Origin: Nitrospira sp. CG24D
GTDB lineage: Bacteria; Nitrospirota; Nitrospiria; Nitrospirales; Nitrospiraceae
NCBI GenBank assembly: GCA_002869855.2
Contig: NEWQ02000032.1
Location: 1 to 48,183, forward strand
Length of the DNA stretch: 48,183 bases
Direction of reading: 5' to 3'
The notes below the pieces were generated by a model. It did no database searches. It had not been told where the DNA came from and saw only the letters and a list, made by a program, of their open reading frames with translations. A program made the position numbers and the translations under genes. Below, piece after piece: positions 44,021 to 48,183 of the stretch (its first letter is position 1; every line of letters begins with the position of its first letter).

Positions 44021-45832
44021 TTAGGCAGGAACGGTCTGAGAGGAAGACTGCAACAGAATCGCATCGATTTCCGGTGCATCGAGTACTTCTTTTTCAAGCA
44101 ACGCTTCAGCCAATGCCTTCAAACTGACCATATTCTCGGTCAGAATCCGCTTGGCCCGTTCATAATTCTCCGTCACAAGGCGTCTAATCTCAAGATCGAT
44201 ATCCAGTGCAATTTGATCGCTAAAATCTCGCTTCGTGGCGATTTCACGACCCAGGAAAATTTCTTCTTCTTTCCGTCCGAACGTGAGAGGTCCCAGCTTT
44301 TCGCTCATGCCCCACTCACAGACCATCTTTCTCGCCAGATCCGTCGCCCGTTCAATATCGTTTCCAGCCCCAGTCGTGACATGGTTGAGAACCAACTCTT
44401 CAGCGACTCGTCCTCCCATCAAGATAGCGAGGTTATTGTAGAGGAAGTCCTTTGAGTAATTGTGCCGGTCATCGGTCGGCAACTGCATCGTGACCCCCAA
44501 CGCCCGTCCGCGCGGGATGATGGTGACTTTGTGAACCGGGTCCGTCCCAGGCAAAAGCTTCGCCATCAATGCATGGCCTGCCTCATGATAGGCGGTCGTG
44601 CGCTTTTCTTCGTCCGTCAGCATCATGCTCTTGCGCTCGGCACCCATCAAGACCTTATCTTTGGCCATTTCAAAATCAACGACCTCGACTTCTTTTTTAT
44701 TCTGACGGGCAGCCCAGAGCGCGGCCTCATTCACAAGATTCTCCAGATCCGCGCCGGAGAAACCGGGCGTCCCACGAGCGATCTTCTCCAATTCGACGTT
44801 GGCCGCCACCGGCACCTTCTTCGTGTGCACTTTCAGAATCTCAGAACGGCCCCTCAAATCAGGCCGATTCACTACGACCTGGCGATCAAACCGGCCTGGC
44901 CGCAACAGCGCAGGATCCAGCACATCAGGTCGGTTCGTAGCAGCAATCAGAATCACACCTTCCGTCGTATCGAATCCGTCCATTTCAACCAGCAACTGAT
45001 TGAGCGTCTGCTCCCGTTCATCATGCCCGCCGCCTAAGCCAGCTCCGCGCAGCCGTCCCACCGCATCAATTTCATCGATGAAAATGATACAGGGGGCATG
45101 CTTCTTCCCCTGCTCGAACAAGTCGCGCACACGTGATGCACCAACCCCCACAAACATTTCAACGAAATCAGAGCCACTGATGCTGAAGAACGGTACCCCG
45201 GCTTCGCCGGCAATCGCCTTGGCAAGCAAGGTCTTACCGGTTCCGGGAGGGCCAACGATGAGGACGCCCTTGGGAATCCTTCCACCAAGTTTTTGAAATT
45301 TCCGCGGATCTCTCAGAAACTCGATAATCTCAAGAACCTCTTCTTTCGCCTCTTCAATCCCCGCCACATCAGAAAACGTGACCTTCTTACGGTCTTCCGT
45401 CAGCATCCGCGCCCGACTTTTCCCAAACGACAACGCTTTATTCCCCCCGACTTGCATCTGCCGCATCAGGAAGAACCACAGCCCCAGGAATAGAATGAAC
45501 GGCCCCCAGGTGACCAGGAAAGTGATGTACCAAGGACTCTCTTCCGGTGGCTTGACCTCGATCTGCACATCCTTCTCACGCAAGACCTTCACCAGATCAG
45601 GATAATCCGGCGAAAAAGTCCGAATCCGCGTCTTGTCTTTCAAGACCGAACTGATGTGGTTCCCCTTGATAATGGCCTTTTCAACGTCGCCTTTTTCAAT
45701 CTTGGCCATGAAATCGCTAAATATCACATCTTCTTCGGGCGCGTGAGTCGGCACGCTGAACAGGTTGAACAGCAAAATCATAAACAAGCCGACGACCACC
45801 CAAAAGAGCAGGTTCTTCACCCTGGAATTCAT
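44021..45832 (-). CDS. ftsH: ATP-dependent zinc metalloprotease FtsH
   Basis: 603 aa. The ATG at 45830-45832 has AAGGAG six bases upstream; the ATG five codons earlier overlaps that site. TM1 is at about 7-25, a periplasmic domain follows, and TM2 is at about 103-122. The AAA domain has Walker A GPPGTGKT (194-201), Walker [12 protein letters not shown] and the second region of homology [20 protein letters not shown]. The zinc site is HEAGH (416-420). It degrades misassembled membrane proteins and some regulators as a hexamer. It follows hpt by 113 nt. Confidence 0.98.
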   Translation of the reverse strand: MNSRVKNLLFWVVVGLFMILLFNLFSVPTHAPEEDVIFSDFMAKIEKGDVEKAIIKGNHISSVLKDKTRIRTFSPDYPDLVKVLREKDVQIEVKPPEESPWYITFLVTWGPFILFLGLWFFLMRQMQVGGNKALSFGKSRARMLTEDRKKVTFSDVAGIEEAKEEVLEIIEFLRDPRKFQKLGGRIPKGVLIVGPPGTGKTLLAKAIAGEAGVPFFSISGSDFVEMFVGVGASRVRDLFEQGKKHAPCIIFIDEIDAVGRLRGAGLGGGHDEREQTLNQLLVEMDGFDTTEGVILIAATNRPDVLDPALLRPGRFDRQVVVNRPDLRGRSEILKVHTKKVPVAANVELEKIARGTPGFSGADLENLVNEAALWAARQNKKEVEVVDFEMAKDKVLMGAERKSMMLTDEEKRTTAYHEAGHALMAKLLPGTDPVHKVTIIPRGRALGVTMQLPTDDRHNYSKDFLYNNLAILMGGRVAEELVLNHVTTGAGNDIERATDLARKMVCEWGMSEKLGPLTFGRKEEEIFLGREIATKRDFSDQIALDIDLEIRRLVTENYERAKRILTENMVSLKALAEALLEKEVLDAPEIDAILLQSSSQTVPA

Positions 45833-45945
45833 CCAGATCTCCTTCATGGGAACGTTAAATCAGAGGAAGATACATCACATGACACCACTGAATGTGGGTG
45901 ATGTTAACACAGGGTCGACAAAAGTGACAATATCAAGTCCAAAGC

Positions 45946-46485
45946 TTACGCCTCTTCTTCCGCGAGATCCAAGACCGCCAGATAGGGCAAATTTCGATAT
46001 TGTTGCTGATAATCCAGTCCGTACCCGACTACATAATGATTCGGGATCTTGAAGCCTTCATAATCGACCTGAACCGTGACTTGCCGACGGTCCGGCTTGC
46101 TTAACAGCGTACAGACCTTCAGCGAACGCGGTTTCTTTTTCGCGAATGTCTTCAGCAAGTACTGAACCGTCAACCCCGAATCAACGATATCCTCGACCAA
46201 CAACACATCCTTGCCTCTAATCGGTTCGGTGAGGTCGGTGACGAGCTTCACCTTCCCCGAGGTCTTGGTCTTGCCACCGTAACTGGATACCACGATAAAG
46301 TCGATGTGAATTGGAATCCGGATGGCGCGAGCTAGATCCGCGTAAAAGGCATACGCTCCTTTGAGCACCCCCACGAGCACCAGATCTTTGCCTACATAGT
46401 CAGCGCTGATCTCCTTGCCCAATTCCCGGATGCGGGTTCGCATCTGTTCCTGTGTCACAATCGGCCGGCCAAACACTCGCTCCAT
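45946..46485 (-). CDS. hpt: Hypoxanthine phosphoribosyltransferase
   Basis: 179 aa from the ATG at 46483-46485 (GGGAGC about 10 nt upstream), one base after the tilS stop. The purine-salvage PRTase fold is seen in LVLVGVLKGAYAFYADLAR (36-54), the flexible loop VVSSYGGKTKTSG, the PRPP-binding VLLVEDIVDSGLT (94-106) and the C-terminal YVVGYGLDYQQQYRNLPYL. It converts hypoxanthine and guanine to IMP and GMP. The tilS-hpt-ftsH order is widespread. Confidence 0.96.
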   Translation of the reverse strand: MERVFGRPIVTQEQMRTRIRELGKEISADYVGKDLVLVGVLKGAYAFYADLARAIRIPIHIDFIVVSSYGGKTKTSGKVKLVTDLTEPIRGKDVLLVEDIVDSGLTVQYLLKTFAKKKPRSLKVCTLLSKPDRRQVTVQVDYEGFKIPNHYVVGYGLDYQQQYRNLPYLAVLDLAEEEA

Positions 46486-46486
46486 T

Positions 46487-47965
46487 CTAATGCGCTCCCT
46501 CCGTAACTGACACCTCGTCAATACTGATCACCACACATCGGCGCGTGCGGTCGCTCACTTGAAACCGTTCATCCTGCCGAAAGCCCAACACACCCACAAT
46601 TCCTTGTGGAGAGTCCAGGATCGGAATTCGTCCCCGCTGAGACACAGGGATCTTGAGATCCACAAAATAGTCCTGCAATTTCTTCGATCGTCCCTTCATC
46701 CCCGACGGAACAAATCGATCCCCAGCCTTCCATCGTCGAATGTGCAGCGGATACGACAACAGATCCGCATCGACAATCATCACCCATCCCGGGGAAGCCG
46801 ACCGTTGATGAGCCGCCTCACGAGTCCCTTCTTGTACTCGAATTCGCTGTCTCGTACCAGCCCATTCAATGACGGAAGGGATCTGCACGGAGTGCCGTTC
46901 GAATGCCACCTCGGACTCCTGCGGGAGAGCAACGGCTTTAGCCGGCTGCACGAGCAGCGCGTTCTGAGTCACCTGAACGTGTACACCGCCGGCGCACCGC
47001 CGTTCCCCTCCTCGCTTTGACAAGAGCAGACGACGCAGAACCTCAACCGTCGCGAGACTGGGAGCCCGCCGAATCGGATGCATTCGGCGCAATACCTCGC
47101 GCAAGAGCCTCCGTTGCAAGGCCAGCGGTTCCGTCTGAAGACGAAGCCGGTCAATGGAATACCCCCCGGCACCATCCGGCTGAACCAGTGAGACGCACAG
47201 ACTGACCGTCTGATCCTCCAGATACCGATCGTCCTCACGGCATACATCACCCATTCGGCACAGTGCATCAACGGCGGCCGGTGCCAGCTGGTTGAGCACT
47301 GGAAGCAGCTGATGACGAATACGGTTCCGCGCATAGATCGGCTTCGCGTTGCTGGAATCCTGTCGATAGGCTTGCCCCGTCGCGTCAAGAAAATCCAGCA
47401 CCTCCCGGCGCCTGACCTCATACAGCGGGCGAATAATCATTCCGTCGCGTTGAACCGGCATACCCGCCAGGCCCGTGATTCCGGCTCCACGCAACATCCA
47501 GAGCACAATCGTTTCCGCCTGATCCTCCGCCGTATGGCCGACGGCAATGCGATCAGCGCCGACGTCTTCGGCCAGCCTAGTCATGGCGTGGTAACGTACG
47601 TCGCGCGCCTGAGCCTGAAGGGAAACCCGCTGCGGACGAGCCCGGGCATCCAACGGCACACAGCGAAGTGGCACCTGAAGCGACTCACACAGCGACATCA
47701 CAAACGTCTGATCCTCGTCGGACTCGAGTCCACGAAGGCCGAAATTAAAGTGGACCGCCGTCAGCCGCAAGCGCCAACGGGGGAGCAGGCGATGCAGGAG
47801 CGTCAATAGCGCCACGGAGTCCGGCCCGCCAGACACGGCTACGAGCAGGTGGTGCCCCGGCTCAAACAACCCACGCGCCCGCACCGTCTTGACGACCCGG
47901 TGGAGCAACGGTGGCCAGGCCCTCCGCGACGTGCGTTGTTCGACCATTGCCATACTTGCCATCAT
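46487..47965 (-). CDS. tilS: tRNA(Ile)-lysidine synthase
   Basis: 492 aa. The ATG overlaps the ribF stop as ATGA. The N-terminal PP-loop ATPase has VAVSGGPDSVALL (SGGPDS 45-50), HFNFGLRGLESDEDQ, AVGHTAEDQAET and ARNRIRHQLLP. The C-terminal substrate-binding part has RRWKAGDRFVPSGMKGRSKK and LQDYFVDLKIPVSQRGRIPI. It modifies C34 of tRNA-Ile(CAU) to lysidine so that AUA is read. Length and motifs are those of the full-length type with a C-terminal TilS_C domain. Confidence 0.96.
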   Translation of the reverse strand: MMASMAMVEQRTSRRAWPPLLHRVVKTVRARGLFEPGHHLLVAVSGGPDSVALLTLLHRLLPRWRLRLTAVHFNFGLRGLESDEDQTFVMSLCESLQVPLRCVPLDARARPQRVSLQAQARDVRYHAMTRLAEDVGADRIAVGHTAEDQAETIVLWMLRGAGITGLAGMPVQRDGMIIRPLYEVRRREVLDFLDATGQAYRQDSSNAKPIYARNRIRHQLLPVLNQLAPAAVDALCRMGDVCREDDRYLEDQTVSLCVSLVQPDGAGGYSIDRLRLQTEPLALQRRLLREVLRRMHPIRRAPSLATVEVLRRLLLSKRGGERRCAGGVHVQVTQNALLVQPAKAVALPQESEVAFERHSVQIPSVIEWAGTRQRIRVQEGTREAAHQRSASPGWVMIVDADLLSYPLHIRRWKAGDRFVPSGMKGRSKKLQDYFVDLKIPVSQRGRIPILDSPQGIVGVLGFRQDERFQVSDRTRRCVVISIDEVSVTEGAH

Positions 47966-48183
47966 CCTGCCGAGAGCGCACTACGATGTTCTTGTAAAAT
48001 CGCTTTGGCCCGCTCCACATCTACCGCGATCTGACGGCTTAGATCGGCTCCGCTGGGAAACTTCGTGTCGCCACGCAGCCGCTGAAGGAACTGCACCTCG
48101 ATAGACGCTCCGTACAGATCCTGTTGTTCGTTCAGCAAGTGGACTTCCATCAGCCGCTCGCCGGCATCAAACGTCGGCCGCGA
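47962..48183 (-). CDS. ribF: Riboflavin kinase/FAD synthetase, C-terminal end only
   Basis: The frame enters from the right edge (74 codons including the stop). The visible part contains RPTFDAGERLMEVHLLNEQQ, then LYGASIEVQFLQRLRGDTKF and a final helix with a DLSRQIAVDVERAKAIL pattern. This is the end of the flavokinase domain of RibF, which phosphorylates riboflavin to FMN. Only the last quarter is seen, so the FAD synthetase half cannot be checked. Confidence 0.85.
   Translation of the reverse strand, partial: SRPTFDAGERLMEVHLLNEQQDLYGASIEVQFLQRLRGDTKFPSGADLSRQIAVDVERAKAILQEHRSALSAG

Overview
The window is a 48 kb piece of a moderately high-GC Gram-negative chromosome. It has a TonB-dependent receptor, an outer-membrane lipoprotein of the Wza type, a Wzc-type kinase and a housekeeping run ribF-tilS-hpt-ftsH-folP-glmM-comEC. 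Gene content and style (an LEPR-XLL giant surface protein, ribbon-helix-helix regulators, a long exopolysaccharide locus) suggest Nitrospira or another Nitrospirota member. That assignment is an inference from memory, not from a search. No rRNA, tRNA, CRISPR array, phage or transposase gene was seen.

Layout. (1) 1-3378, minus: N-terminal 1126 codons of a giant secreted repeat protein (LEPR-XLL motif, CARDB-like domain, Ig/cadherin-like repeats), including a 576-bp tandem duplication that is nearly identical between copies; it runs off the left edge. (2) 3613-3981, minus: a ribbon-helix-helix protein, followed by about 420 bp of regulatory-looking DNA holding a perfect 12-bp inverted repeat. 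(3) 4403-10775: a sensory/uptake group made of a TonB-dependent receptor (broken by a frameshift), an orphan periplasmic binding protein, a membrane histidine kinase and, convergent to them, a sigma-54 response regulator whose DNA-binding tail is cut off by an in-frame TGA. (4) 10781-11809: mtnA, bordered by a 128-bp palindromic repeat element. (5) 11984-38827, minus: about 27 kb of tightly packed, mostly overlapping genes for a surface polysaccharide of the Wzx/Wzy type. In transcription order these are an RHH regulator, a degenerate HD-GYP protein, Wza-like exporter, Wzc-like tyrosine kinase, Wzy-like polymerase, GT4, TylF-type methyltransferase, GT4, Wzx-like flippase, GT2, methyltransferase, GT2, two methyltransferases, GT4, methyltransferase, a methyltransferase remnant, a small membrane protein, AsnB-type amidotransferase, two GT4, a membrane PHP protein, WbqC-like protein, PIG-L deacetylase, DegT aminotransferase and the WecA-like initiating transferase. 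(6) 39062-48183, minus: comEC, glmM, folP, ftsH, hpt, tilS and the 3' end of ribF.

How the genes fit together. The WecA-like enzyme would load the first sugar phosphate on undecaprenyl phosphate. Five GT4 and two GT2 enzymes extend it, and five methyltransferases plus the aminotransferase/deacetylase/WbqC/AsnB set decorate it. Wzx flips the unit, Wzy polymerises it, and Wzc and Wza control length and export. GlmM nearby feeds UDP-GlcNAc synthesis. The RHH gene with a palindrome over its promoter, followed directly by the HD-GYP gene, is in the right place to control the whole locus.

Two lesions lie 4.7 kb apart in the TonB/two-component group. They point either to a decaying locus or to assembly errors, and resequencing would decide.
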